Assembly (NCBI GenBank): GCA_004352715.1
Contig: SCFE01000050.1
Span: forward strand, 1,985,154-2,049,153
Length of the DNA stretch: 64,000 bases
Reading direction: 5' to 3'
Source: Hofstenia miamia
Lineage: Eukaryota > Xenacoelomorpha > Acoela
Part shown: positions 26,899 through 40,400 of the stretch, piece after piece
Numbering within the stretch: position 1 is the stretch's first letter
Layout of the letters: each line of letters opens with the position of its first letter
The notes under the pieces: model-generated
Told to the model about the DNA's origin: nothing
The model's database searches: none
Seen by the model: only the letters and a program-made list of their open reading frames with translations
Translations under genes and position numbers: made by a program

Positions 26899-29800
26899 TG
26901 TATGTATATAGGGACGGATTTATGGGGTGGGCGGAGGTTGCGGCCGCCCCTTCCCTCTTTGGCTGTGGCTGCGATAAAGAGATGCGCAAGTTATAATTTT
27001 AAAATTGTTTGCTTATTCGTTTATTCCCAGTTATGAATCCAATATTAAAAGATGGTTCATGAATTTTAATTACTCCTGTTAATTAACTCATCTTATAATT
27101 CAGTACTATTTTCGATTTATATATATATATATATATAAACAACGTCACTGTATTAATTTTTTGATCTTAGCAGCTTGTAAACATGTTATTTAGTTAATTT
27201 TTCATTAAAAATAACCTAATTTTCTTAAGACTTATTCTTTTATCACAACATCCTAAAGCAATTCTCTCATTGTAGTTCGTTGGCTAACCCCACTTGACTA
27301 ATTTATAGAAATGATCGAGAGTTTTTTTACTAATATGTAATACATAATTGACTGCCAGTTAAGTCGAATAAATTTAGATTTTGTCGTATGGTCACCAAGA
27401 CAGTAAAGACATAATTCTCAGTTGTGGTGGTCCTCCAATTCTGGTGGCCATTATGGGAAGGAATACTTACGAAAAACTCCTTTGGACCACAAGCCGTGTA
27501 CTCAAAGTCAGTAATATTTAATATTCATTGTCCATTTTCGTAGTCAGTCCGCATATAATCAATGATTTAGTTAAATTCTTTAATGATTTTTTAACCTTTA
27601 TCGTAACTATTCTATCTCTGCAAACTCTATATTGTTTGACTTCTTTATATGTTGCTTATTGTAGGCCTATTAGAAAGTTTTTAAACAATTTTAACTTTAG
27701 GTTTTATCAGTTTGCCCAAGAAATAAGCCCGCAATTGTTGAGGCTGATGGTCTTCAGGTTCTTGGCTCTTTACTCGATCATCCAAGTGCCAGATTGGTCC
27801 TTAACTGTTTGTGGACATTGCGAAATTTATCAGATGCAGGTCAATACTACGATTATTTTTTTATCATTTTTTTAATGATCCCTAATCTTTTAGTGAGATT
27901 TCCTTCATTTTGACTGAAAACTTTGATATTTTGGAATATTATTCCAAAATTCTAACCACCTGTTTTCCCATTAGTTTTTTTAACAAAGTACTAACTCGAG
28001 ACAATGTAACTAGTGGATTTTCATTTTCACAATGGAATGCAACGTACCACATATTCTTTTTATAGATTGCGATAATGAATTTTTCAGAATGTTTCCCAAA
28101 GAATATATTGTGATTTTTAGACAAAAAAATAGGGCGTCTATGTTGTTGGTAAATCTGGAATTGGCTCTTGATGCCAATAGATGCAAATTTGTTGCTTTGC
28201 ACTGCCTTGAATGTCTGTACCTCCTTGTAAATATTGTTTTTTTATTGCATTGAATGTATTGTCTTATTTACTTCAATGCATTTTTTCGTTGGATTCACTT
28301 ATGTTGTCTACACTGTTTATGACATTATTAGCTTAATATCCGCAGTTGCTGAGATTTGGTTGTTGCTTCGAAAGAGCGGATTAGGCATTGGACAGACCAT
28401 GGATAATTGTCTGATGCAAGCGTGCTTCGCCACTCTCATTACTTACTGTCTGGAAATTGCTTTAACTTCAACCTTAAGCCGCCTAGAATTTCGTAATTTA
28501 AAACGTACTGGCTGACATCTTTATGAATTATAACTGAACTTTATGAATTTATTATTATTCATTGTTTGTTGCGAATTTTGTACCCTTGGTAGAACTAAAT
28601 TCAAGATCCCACTACCATATTTATTCATAACCAATATAACGGTGTTATTGTCAGTTTGATTTATGGAAATCTCGTTGGGGAATTGCACAAGCGAAGTGGC
28701 TACTTTGAAATGAAATACGCAGTAGGAATAGAAGTTATTTTTAACTTAAAACCGCATTTAAATATTATAATACCTTTGTACTTCGTTATTAGCTTATAGT
28801 TTAAAGAATTGCTACAAAGCATATAGTTTTAGTGGATTTAATTCTTTCATTTATTTAAGATTTATTTAACAATTGCGGTCAGATTTTCACATCGTTGTAT
28901 TTACACGGAAACAGAGATGGAATCGGAGCAAATACATGTATTTTAAGATCCGATCCGATCCGTATCCAAATCTTCAAGATCCGATCCGAATTTTTAAAAG
29001 AATTTTAGTATTGGATCCGAAACTTGTCCCACTTTAAATAAGTATTTAACAAATAAACATGGTCTTAAAAAATATTTGTTTTTTTCAAATGCGAATGGAA
29101 AGTTTTAAGTGCTTCAACAGTCTTGAAATCAAAATTGGACATATACTTGCGCAATAGTGCATGCAAATCAACTTATTTCTAAACTTTGTAATAATCTAAT
29201 TCCTAAAATTGTCATCAACTTCATGTGTGTAATCATAATATATTTGTAGAGTTGCGTATAGTATTACCTCCCGTATTAATTTTATTATGTCCCAAATCCA
29301 AAAAACACTATTTTGCAATGTCACATGAATTGAGAATTGAAATTGTTTCAAACAAGATAAATTTACTTCAAAATTGCATCTAGGGCGATGAAAACAAGAA
29401 TAGTGCAAACAGTAGCAAATTATAGAACAAGCCAAAAAATGTATATTGCAAGACATTAAAAAATTTGTAGAGTGTATTAAAATCCGTGATAGAAAATTTT
29501 ACTTTGCAAACAAAGTTTGAGATTAAAATATAAATTTTAAATTTTACATAAAGTGGATAGTAGATTGGATTACAAATTTTAAATACCCTATTATTGGTAC
29601 ACAGAAGGTATGGTTGCATACATATTTTTGTATTAGTGATTGTAATATCCACGAACCTTCAGAAGTTGATCTTAGTATTGTTAATTGCTTATAGTGCAAT
29701 TTATATGAGATTTTTTATTGAAGAGTATCATTATATTTTGGCAGTGTTTTCCACAATTAAGGTATTCGACTTGCTTCTCTGTGCTTCTTCTTTCACATAC

Positions 29801-32800
29801 ATATTAAAGAGAATCTTTTTCAGAATTCTGATTTTCCATTTGCAAGTTTATACAAAAAATGTTTTTGGTTGCTTTACAATTTTATCGTTATGTGATGGCT
29901 AACATGAATCGCATTTTCAGATTTGAAATATTCGTCATCAATTTTATAAGTTGTGTGGAATAATAACGCGAAACCTATTGTATGAACAATGAAATTCAAT
30001 TACAAAATTTTGCTTCGACTGAGATTATTAGCACAGCCAAAGTGGGCTTCAAAGTAAAAGTGTGCGTAATGTATAAAATTTACAATATACACAATTTTTA
30101 AAAATTTTGGATCCGAAACAGATACGAAATTTTCTCAAAATTTAGATCAGATCCCATTCTAACCTATCCGAGATCCTATCCGATTATATCTCTGCACGGA
30201 AATTATTCAATAAAGAAATCGTCACTTTGCCAATTTGTTAATGTGTAAAATTGGCAGGTTATTATGAATACATTCATTATTCACAAAATTTTCATTGAAA
30301 ATTTAAAAATGCTTCTCCATATCGTAAGGTAGGCCAGTAGGTGTCCATACTGCCGCTTCCCAATCCCTTTGAAATCCCAATTGCCCAATGCTATAATACA
30401 TTAATCTTATGATTTTAAAATGAGCTCTGTTTTAACTAATGATGCTTAAAAGTCCAATGGATTAATTCAAGCAAGTCTACAAAGAATATGTCATTGACGA
30501 AAGTGGAAAATCAACTAATCCAAATACTTTTTGGAAGTTGAATCTTGGGGTTCAACTCTCACCAATATAGTTCAGATTCACCCCTTAAAATCAAATTACT
30601 CTACTCTAGACTAAGCAAGTCTGTCTTTTAAATGATTTATTTAATTTATGCCAATTAATTGGTTTATGGGTCAACTGTTTGAAGGTTAAGTGACTTCGAA
30701 AAAGTTAGCGTAAAGCTTATTTATTATTTTTGAAATGCTGCTTGTTCCTCGCAATATTTTGATGAGATGTTTTGGCTTCATAACTATAATCATAGTTAGG
30801 TCTGTTTAATTTAGGCGCCCAACAGCAACATGATCAATCACTAGTCCAAAAACTTGTTAATCTTCTCACGTCCGATGACATTAATGTTGTTACCTGTTCA
30901 GCTGGCATTTTGTCAAACATCACCTGCAATAACTCCCATAACAAATCCTTGTGCGTGTCGCTAGGTGGCGTTGACGCGTTGGTTGACACAATCGCCCGCG
31001 CTCAAACTCAGGAAGACATTATCGAACCTGTGGTATGCATGCGTTTTCTTATTTTTTCATGTTTGTTGATAAATGTATGCAGTAAACTCACGAACAAATA
31101 AGTGTATAAATAACGTCAGAGTAAAAAATAAATGGTGGAAAGGTGCCTTCACAACGAAAGCAATTAAAATGTGGAACAAACTAGAACCAAGCATTCGAAA
31201 TGCAAAAACAATAACATCATTTAAAAAACTCTTAAAAGAAAATCTATTAGCCAATCAATACAATTTAGGATACTCTATAAGGAATAATACGTGGCGCAAT
31301 TTTTTAAGTTCTTAATGTATATATATGTGTGTTGTGTATTGTTATTTATTTTTTTATTGTTTTTTTTAATTTGTAAAGTAGCTTTTTTTTAGTCTTTGTA
31401 TATATAATGTTGTACATATTTAGTATTTTTGTAAATATTGTGTATACAATCATGTGTATACAAGACTAAAAGTTATAATACAGCTATTGAAGTATTGAAA
31501 GAATTGCAGGACTCTCATTTATTAAAAGTATCCAATAGCATATTCGATTTAAAGTACTCAAAAAAGATATACCGCACACGTTTCCACTCAAAGATTTTTT
31601 GAGAGTGTAATGGAATTAATAAATTATGCTTTTCAAATGATGTATGAAATTTTTCTGTTATTGGTCGGTAATTTCATAAATATTCTTCATGTTTTTCCAA
31701 ATTCCTTATACAAGTCATGGCATTTTGCAAATTTTATATACATATTCGTTAAATGGCGTTCTTTTAAACTAATATTAAGTTCATTTGAGGTTTCACTGTG
31801 GTTTTTTTGTTGTTAGTAATCCCCATTAACATAGGTTTGCGCATTACGTCACATAACAAGTCGACATCCATCCGCAGAAGCCGCGCAAGCCGCAGTGCGT
31901 AATCATAACGGCATTCCATTGGTTTTGCATCTTCTAAACTCCCGTGATGGTAATCACTGGTCGTGGCCTATTACCAAGGCCACCATTGGACTGGTGCGCA
32001 ACCTTGGCTTACTCCATCCTAACCAACAACTATTGCAGCCGGCTATTCCACGCTTAGCTTCATTTCTACACTCATTCGTTCGAGGATCAGGTATTTAACC
32101 GTTTGCATGAAAATTTATATTTTACATTAATTATATTTTAGTAATATATTGCCGTTTCAATTTATGTCACAACTATACTTAATGTCCCCTCTGTGTAATT
32201 TAGCAATGCCTGTCATTTTTTAATTATCTTTTGCAAATAATGTTTCGGTGACCGACAGTTTTTGTCAATTAATTGCTGCTAGAGGTTGCTTTGAATTACA
32301 ACATTATTAATTAGTTTGCATCGTCTATAAAAATATTAATTTTGCCAGTTGACATGAATTGACGGGTAGTATAAAGGTTTGCAATTTCCAGTTATTTAGA
32401 TTAACTATGCAGCGAATTTCACAATTGCTTTTTATTTTTTAATCTATTTTCAATAAGGTTACCCATTTTTAATGGCATTTTCATTGACCCTTAGGTGTAC
32501 ATAACTTATGGCAGCTATGACAGCAGTCAATGGGGCTTCTTCTTCCTACTCGATGACCTGGCATGATCTGCAAAAAACATTTGTTTAAATAAATTTGATA
32601 ATAATGAAATAATAAATGAAAAATAATGCATTTTCCAACAATCTTGGATTACTACGGATTTGATGCAAAGCCAATTTTGGACGACTTGCTGTGCAACCTC
32701 GTCATAATTTTGGGCATATATCACTTAAAAATATTGATATTTCCTGAAATGTTTGTTATTGATTGTCATATTGAATGCATTAATGGAATGGGATCTCTTC

Positions 32801-34418
32801 AACACTAACGCTAATATTCCTGAACATTTTGAGAACAATTTTATGGTAGTTTGCTCAAATACCTAACTATGATAAATTCATCCCCATTTATTAAACTCGG
32901 TCCCAGTTAATAAGTAAACCGGTTTTTTAGAAAAATGAGGTACCTAGTATAATATAAACACGAGTATAATTTCAAGTTTTGATTTTCATTCTATTATAAT
33001 ATGCATAAAATTCTAAACTATCTAATTCGAGCCAAAACCATGGTATTTACGCTATAATAAGACCCCAATTATTGATATAAAACTTTACTTATTAACTGGG
33101 ACAAAGTTTAATATATGTTTTTTTAATAAACTCCAAACAGGGGACACACGATGAAAGCTAAATATTCGATTAAATATGCACAATTACTGCATTGTTAGCA
33201 CTGTCAAAATCGAATTTGTAGAAATATATTAAGTATAGTGGCCCATCATTTATGACCAAGTCCATATATAAATATATAAATTGGATTCAAAAAGGGTCTA
33301 AGTATTCATGAATGATGCGAACCTTTTACATGCAGTTGTCAATCATTTTACTATTTTAGAAACGCATACGAATGTTTTAAATCTTACAGGTAGGGTGACT
33401 AAATGTAACCAAATATCTGCATGAAACACTGCTAAACATGTTTTCTGTAAAATTAGCTAACCCACTGTAATTTTCAGTCTATAAAAACTAACAAATATTT
33501 TCAGACTTGGTTTTTAATTCTTATAAACCGTATCTCTAAATGTTAAAAAATGGGAATTTTCATCAAATGTAGTTTTAAGATTTTCAGTATTTCATGCATA
33601 GAACCACAGTCATCAGTAGATGCGTCAGCGTCCATATCTCAAGGTTGCTATCTTTAGCTATAAGCATTCACCTGCTCTTCACTATTTACACAGATATTGG
33701 TGTTCACATTCGGTTTCCAACACGAGTGAATGCTAGGAGATGTAAATTCTCAAATCTCTTGGCGTATTGTTCAATTTGTGTGAAGAAGTACAGATTCTGA
33801 AAAACATGTTTTTTTGTTTGCAGTGTCTGAAAAATATTAATTCTCCATTGATTGCCATGTATCTTTAAACAAATTATCATTGCTTATCGGATAGATACTC
33901 TTTGGCAGTTAGGGCGTGATCTGATTAGAAAGTTGCAACCATGTCGTAGAGATGTAAGGAAATTTCCATGCAAGAGAAGTGTAAAAAATTGTAGTGTATC
34001 ACTTAGAGTAGATTGGGTTAGTTATGCTCATATTTTCGGAAATTTATTCTTTACTTGTTATTTCTTGAACACTTATGCATTAATAATAAGATTGAGCTTT
34101 TCTCTTTTTCGCCTCACTGCTACCTCTACATGTAGGCATTAGAAATAGATTTCAGCAATGGGCTTAATTTGAAGTACGCTGATACTTCAGTAAACAAATG
34201 CATTGCAACGACGTGACTACCATATAAAGGGTATCTCTAGTCTACCTGATTCCACTCTGAGATGTTATCTTGATGAATCACGCTAATGATATTGAAGGTT
34301 TTTTCGAACTACAATGAAAATTTGAATTTTTTCCTATAAAATAAGTAATTTGTAATATCGAAAAATGCATTAGCAATTGACTAAGTTAAAGGTAATTTAT
34401 AGTCTACTATTCATTATN

Positions 34419-34458
<40 letters not shown>

Positions 34459-37400
34459 TATATAATATAATTTTATACATCCGAGGAATTGTGCAAAATT
34501 TCATGTTCACATACAAAAACAATTTTTCAGAGTTAATACACGTTGTTTTTTGACAATTACATTGAAAAGTACTAACGTTTATTTTTAGGCTACTCATATA
34601 TATGAGATTCCGAACAAATACGTTTTACAAATAAGTTAATTAAAATATTTCGGTGGTTTTGTATTTCACATGTGCAATTTATCATTGCAATATCTATAGA
34701 CATAGTTATCTTCTATTTGAACTAATATGATTAGATTGATTAGTTGGACGATTTTGATTGTTTAGGAAGAATATTTTTTCAATTAAGTTTACCATATATA
34801 ATTACCGGCTTTGTGCTTTATTTCAAAAAACTAGTTAAATAAAATATCCGCTGCCTTTAGCGTGCCTTCTCAATTGGCGGATGTGCGCCATTTGTGTACG
34901 CTGACTATTATAAGTTTAGCTACTTTATCTGAAAGAAGTCATTGCCACAAGGCACGTCGCTGCTAATAAATATAGTGGGTTTTATTCTTACAAGAATTAG
35001 AAGTAAATCTTGTTAGCTTGAGGTTGTTAAGCTTTACGTCAAAAAGGAATCGGAATGTTGTGCCAATTTTTCCATTCCATGGATGTCGAAATCAACAAAA
35101 GGTATTTTCCCAGGGCTCTTCAAATCGCATTAATAACTTTTTTTCATTAAGTAGGTTTAGTTGCCAACTATCCTTGTTCTAGAAAAACAGTGGAATATTG
35201 CAACTGCTTAAAACATCTTTGAAATGTGTTTTGACCAGGTAATTCTAGTGCACAAGCTATTAGTTGATTAAGATTTAAGGAATTGTTATCTGGACCTAAC
35301 CGATAATTAATTCACAGTTTTTAGGATCATTCAAATTTTCAGGTATTTAAATGTCATTTTAAACTGTCATCATCACTCATTTTCACAAATTAATATAGTT
35401 TTGTAAACAAAATTTTCACTGGCTTTGTATTCATCAAAACGACTTCCACAGCATTGTTGCAATAGGTATCTTCAGTTATTGTGCAATTTTTAGTGTTACG
35501 GGAAGGTCACAATAAAGCTTGAGAACAAGCCTCAATGAATTATCGGGTTCCTGTATTTTGTGAGATGTTTTTACGGTGTGCAAAAATTAACCTTTATGTT
35601 CGTGCGTTTTTACAGAAATCTCAATATATTCAGAGTATGAATGCTTTGTATCAACAATCAAAGACTAATTTTTACATTGCGTTAGAACTTGCAAAACCAA
35701 ATAGTTTATCATACATTACATTTAGAACGCACAGGAATTCTAAATGTTCATGTATTGTCTTGTAAATACATGACATTTATAGTAGTTGCCAAGTTTACGA
35801 TGAAATGCGTAATGCTTATGTAATTATTTTCCCAACATCGGTACTATTAAGGCGAAGGCATTATATATTAAAAGTTTTATTTTTTAGTTTCTCTTTCCCG
35901 ATCTTAATCCATCCTTGCAATTGTTGAAATCAGTTCGACTTCAAAAACCTTTTTTAGTTTATATAGACATTCCTAATTTGGGTGATTTCACACACAAGGT
36001 TCTTCGTTCAATACTTATTTATTTAATCATGTTTAGATGCCGATGAGAACATTAATTCTGAGGGCATCGAAGTTTGTGTAGGGGCGCTGCATGTTTTAGC
36101 CCGAAATCCTGAAAACAGAAGCGTCATTCGAAGTCTCAATTGCATACCAATTTTCACTAAGGTAAATTATTTCCTAGCTTCGTATTTACTGTTTTATACT
36201 TTATAGACATCTCTATGTTCATATTTACTGTTCTATACTTTATAGACACCTCTATGATATGAATGAGTCGAATTTTTTCACTTACACTTCATTATTAGTT
36301 CTATGAACATCTCGCCTAAGGTTAGGTTAGGCTACGTGATTGGTATCACATGTCTAATGCTACGGTAACTATGTGATTTTAATTGCAATACAGTCTAACC
36401 AATTACTGGTGAGGCAATTACTTTTGCTTAGTATTCTACGGCCACGACTTAGCCTTTAGCCAAAGACCCACGGCCGGCTGGGGTTAAAAATCTTAGCTAA
36501 GATTCATTTTTAAACATTATATGAACAGTTTATTTCCATGATTTTTATTTGAATTTTTGTTTTTAAAACTTAGTCGCTTTTGCATTTTTCTTTAATTGTT
36601 CGAAGTATGAGCATGTTTTATCATTCCATTGAAAATTATAGAATTTCAGTTAGTAGTAGAAAAAAGTGCCGACTACTACAAAAAAAATCACGGCTACGGC
36701 TAAAGCATTACGGTCAACTCCCGGCTACGGCCAAAGACTTATGGCCAACGGCCGACTTAGGTCAAAATTCATTTTGCATGGCCGGCTACGTCAAAAAAAA
36801 TTGCCTTGGCCGCAGAACACTACTCTTCTTACCAATCACATAGCCTAATGGAAGCCTAAGATGTCATTGATTCATTGATATTTTGTCGAGATTTCCCCAC
36901 TTGGTTTTTTCAATTTTGAGGAACTTAGAGCCTTGTATGCTGTTAGAGTACTTCGCTGATTATTGCTTCGAAATGTTAAAATTCAGATCGTGTTGGCAAT
37001 AAAATATGAATTCTGCAAAATTCAATTTTAAAAATGTATATTTTTCAGGAGATTTTATTTTGAAATTGAAATGTGAAATTTAGGCATTATTTTATACTGT
37101 AAATGTTGTTCTTAAATTTAATTCCTCTTTCAAAACCGTGAGATGCGTCATTGGTTTCACCGGCTCTGAATGCCAAGGCTACTTATACATGTGAATTAGT
37201 AATAAAGTCTTATAATATTTTAATTCTTTTATAGTCGCTGTTATAATTCAAAGTGAGTTGCAAATTATTCGTCTGAAAGCGAGGCGCCATGCTCCCTCAT
37301 ACTTAGAAATTTTAACACTTTCTTGGAAGCATAGCCTTAGTTATTTAGGCTGTTTTCTTCTATATTTCAAAATTAGCAAATGACTAATTTTTTAAATTGA

Positions 37401-40400
37401 ACCCGAATTGGAGATTTTCAGTTGTCATCCTAGTTGACAACTCTGAACCCATCCCAAAATGCTTCTGAACACGCAGGAAATTTAGTCAAGGTTTAAAAAA
37501 GTTTTATTAATTCGTAAATTCGAACTCGTCAATTTATCACTCGAAACTCGCTGAGTTTTGAGCAAAATTCATTATATTTAATTCAGCAGGATTTTCCGAG
37601 TAAAAAACAAGCAGTAAGACAACATGTAAAAATTTAAAAATTCTTAGACACTAATTAAGTCAAATATATTTTAAGCATCTTTTTAATGTTTTCTTCAAAA
37701 AATATTTATACGATCATGCTCACGAACTAATATAGATATGGAGAATATTAACGCGCTACCTGATTGAGGAGAGTCTCCTCTTTCATTTAAAGAGGGTGAT
37801 ACNAACTTTTTTTCATTAAGTAGGTTTAGTTGCCAACTATCCTTGTTCTAGAAAAACAGTGGAATATTGCAACTGCTTAAAACATCTTTGAAATGTGTTT
37901 TGACCAGGTAATTCTAGTGCACAAGCTATTAGTTGATTAAGATTTAAGGAATTGTTATCTGGACCTAACCGATAATTAATTCACAGTTTTTAGGATCATT
38001 CAAATTTTCAGGTATTTAAATGTCATTTTAAACTGTCATCATCACTCATTTTCACAAATTAATATAGTTTTGTAAACAAAATTTTCACTGGCTTTGTATT
38101 CATCAAAACGACTTCCACAGCATTGTTGCAATAGGTATCTTCAGTTATTGTGCAATTTTTAGTGTTACGGGAAGGTCACAATAAAGCTTGAGAACAAGCC
38201 TCAATGAATTATCGGGTTCCTGTATTTTGTGAGATGTTTTTACGGTGTGCAAAAATTAACCTTTATGTTCGTGCGTTTTTACAGAAATCTCAATATATTC
38301 AGAGTATGAATGCTTTGTATCAACAATCAAAGACTAATTTTTACATTGCGTTAGAACTTGCAAAACCAAATAGTTTATCATACATTACATTTAGAACGCA
38401 CAGGAATTCTAAATGTTCATGTATTGTCTTGTAAATACATGACATTTATAGTAGTTGCCAAGTTTACGATGAAATGCGTAATGCTTATGTAATTATTTTC
38501 CCAACATCGGTACTATTAAGGCGAAGGCATTATATATTAAAAGTTTTATTTTTTAGTTTCTCTTTCCCGATCTTAATCCATCCTTGCAATTGTTGAAATC
38601 AGTTCGACTTCAAAAACCTTTTTTAGTTTATATAGACATTCCTAATTTGGGTGATTTCACACACAAGGTTCTTCGTTCAATACTTATTTATTTAATCATG
38701 TTTAGATGCCGATGAGAACATTAATTCTGAGGGCATCGAAGTTTGTGTAGGGGCGCTGCATGTTTTAGCCCGAAATCCTGAAAACAGAAGCGTCATTCGA
38801 AGTCTCAATTGCATACCAATTTTCACTAAGGTAAATTATTTCCTAGCTTCGTATTTACTGTTTTATACTTTATAGACATCTCTATGTTCATATTTACTGT
38901 TCTATACTTTATAGACACCTCTATGATATGAATGAGTCGAATTTTTTCACTTACACTTCATTATTAGTTCTATGAACATCTCGCCTAAGGTTAGGTTAGG
39001 CTACGTGATTGGTATCACATGTCTAATGCTACGGTAACTATGTGATTTTAATTGCAATACAGTCTAACCAATTACTGGTGAGGCAATTACTTTTGCTTAG
39101 TATTCTACGGCCACGACTTAGCCTTTAGCCAAAGACCCACGGCCGGCTGGGGTTAAAAATCTTAGCTAAGATTCATTTTTAAACATTATATGAACAGTTT
39201 ATTTCCATGATTTTTATTTGAATTTTTGTTTTTAAAACTTAGTCGCTTTTGCATTTTTCTTTAATTGTTCGAAGTATGAGCATGTTTTATCATTCCATTG
39301 AAAATTATAGAATTTCAGTTAGTAGTAGAAAAAAGTGCCGACTACTACAAAAAAAATCACGGCTACGGCTAAAGCATTACGGTCAACTCCCGGCTACGGC
39401 CAAAGACTTATGGCCAACGGCCGACTTAGGTCAAAATTCATTTTGCATGGCCGGCTACGTCAAAAAAAATTGCCTTGGCCGCAGAACACTACTCTTCTTA
39501 CCAATCACATAGCCTAATGGAAGCCTAAGATGTCATTGATTCATTGATATTTTGTCGAGATTTCCCCACTTGGTTTTTTCAATTTTGAGGAACTTAGAGC
39601 CTTGTATGCTGTTAGAGTACTTCGCTGATTATTGCTTCGAAATGTTAAAATTCAGATCGTGTTGGCAATAAAATATGAATTCTGCAAAATTCAATTTTAA
39701 AAATGTATATTTTTCAGGAGATTTTATTTTGAAATTGAAATGTGAAATTTAGGCATTATTTTATACTGTAAATGTTGTTCTTAAATTTAATTCCTCTTTC
39801 AAAACCGTGAGATGCGTCATTGGTTTCACCGGCTCTGAATGCCAAGGCTACTTATACATGTGAATTAGTAATAAAGTCTTATAATATTTTAATTCTTTTA
39901 TAGTCGCTGTTATAATTCAAAGTGAGTTGCAAATTATTCGTCTGAAAGCGAGGCGCCATGCTCCCTCATACTTAGAAATTTTAACACTTTCTTGGAAGCA
40001 TAGCCTTAGTTATTTAGGCTGTTTTCTTCTATATTTCAAAATTAGCAAATGACTAATTTTTTAAATTGAACCCGAATTGGAGATTTTCAGTTGTCATCCT
40101 AGTTGACAACTCTGAACCCATCCCAAAATGCTTCTGAACACGCAGGAAATTTAGTCAAGGTTTAAAAAAGTTTTATTAATTCGTAAATTCGAACTCGTCA
40201 ATTTATCACTCGAAACTCGCTGAGTTTTGAGCAAAATTCATTATATTTAATTCAGCAGGATTTTCCGAGTAAAAAACAAGCAGTAAGACAACATGTAAAA
40301 ATTTAAAAATTCTTAGACACTAATTAAGTCAAATATATTTTAAGCATCTTTTTAATGTTTTCTTCAAAAAATATTTATACGATCATGCTCACGAACTAAT

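Larger units (their letters stand above)
20097..27377 (+). other. Beta-catenin intron 4, longest reliable intron
   Basis: A 7.3-kb intron. It holds two n gaps inside TA microsatellites (20173-20411 and 26699-26860), the hAT-like MITE with nested Tc1 element (22161-24157), and a region at 20832-21460 rich in direct and inverted copies of GATAATTGAT that may be another MITE. At 26911-26985 a GC-rich segment beginning GGGACGGATTTATGGGG looks like a transposon terminus. Confidence 0.85.
35135..37802. repeat. First copy of a 2668-bp exact duplication
   Basis: This block recurs at 37804-40471 (offset 2669 bp) with no visible difference, including identical exon 9, identical MITE and identical spurious frames. 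The only base between copies is an n at 37803. I read it as overlapping contig ends placed side by side. Confidence 0.92.

Noticed and set aside
26911-26985. GC-rich GGGACGGATTTATGGGG segment as a transposon end
   Set aside because: Looks like a terminus, but its partner end is not visible and it abuts a gap; mentioned only within the intron entry.
35535-36848. Frames of 60-87 codons present twice (also 38204-39517)
   Set aside because: Lie in intron 8/9 and MITE sequence; the pairs are images of the duplicated block.
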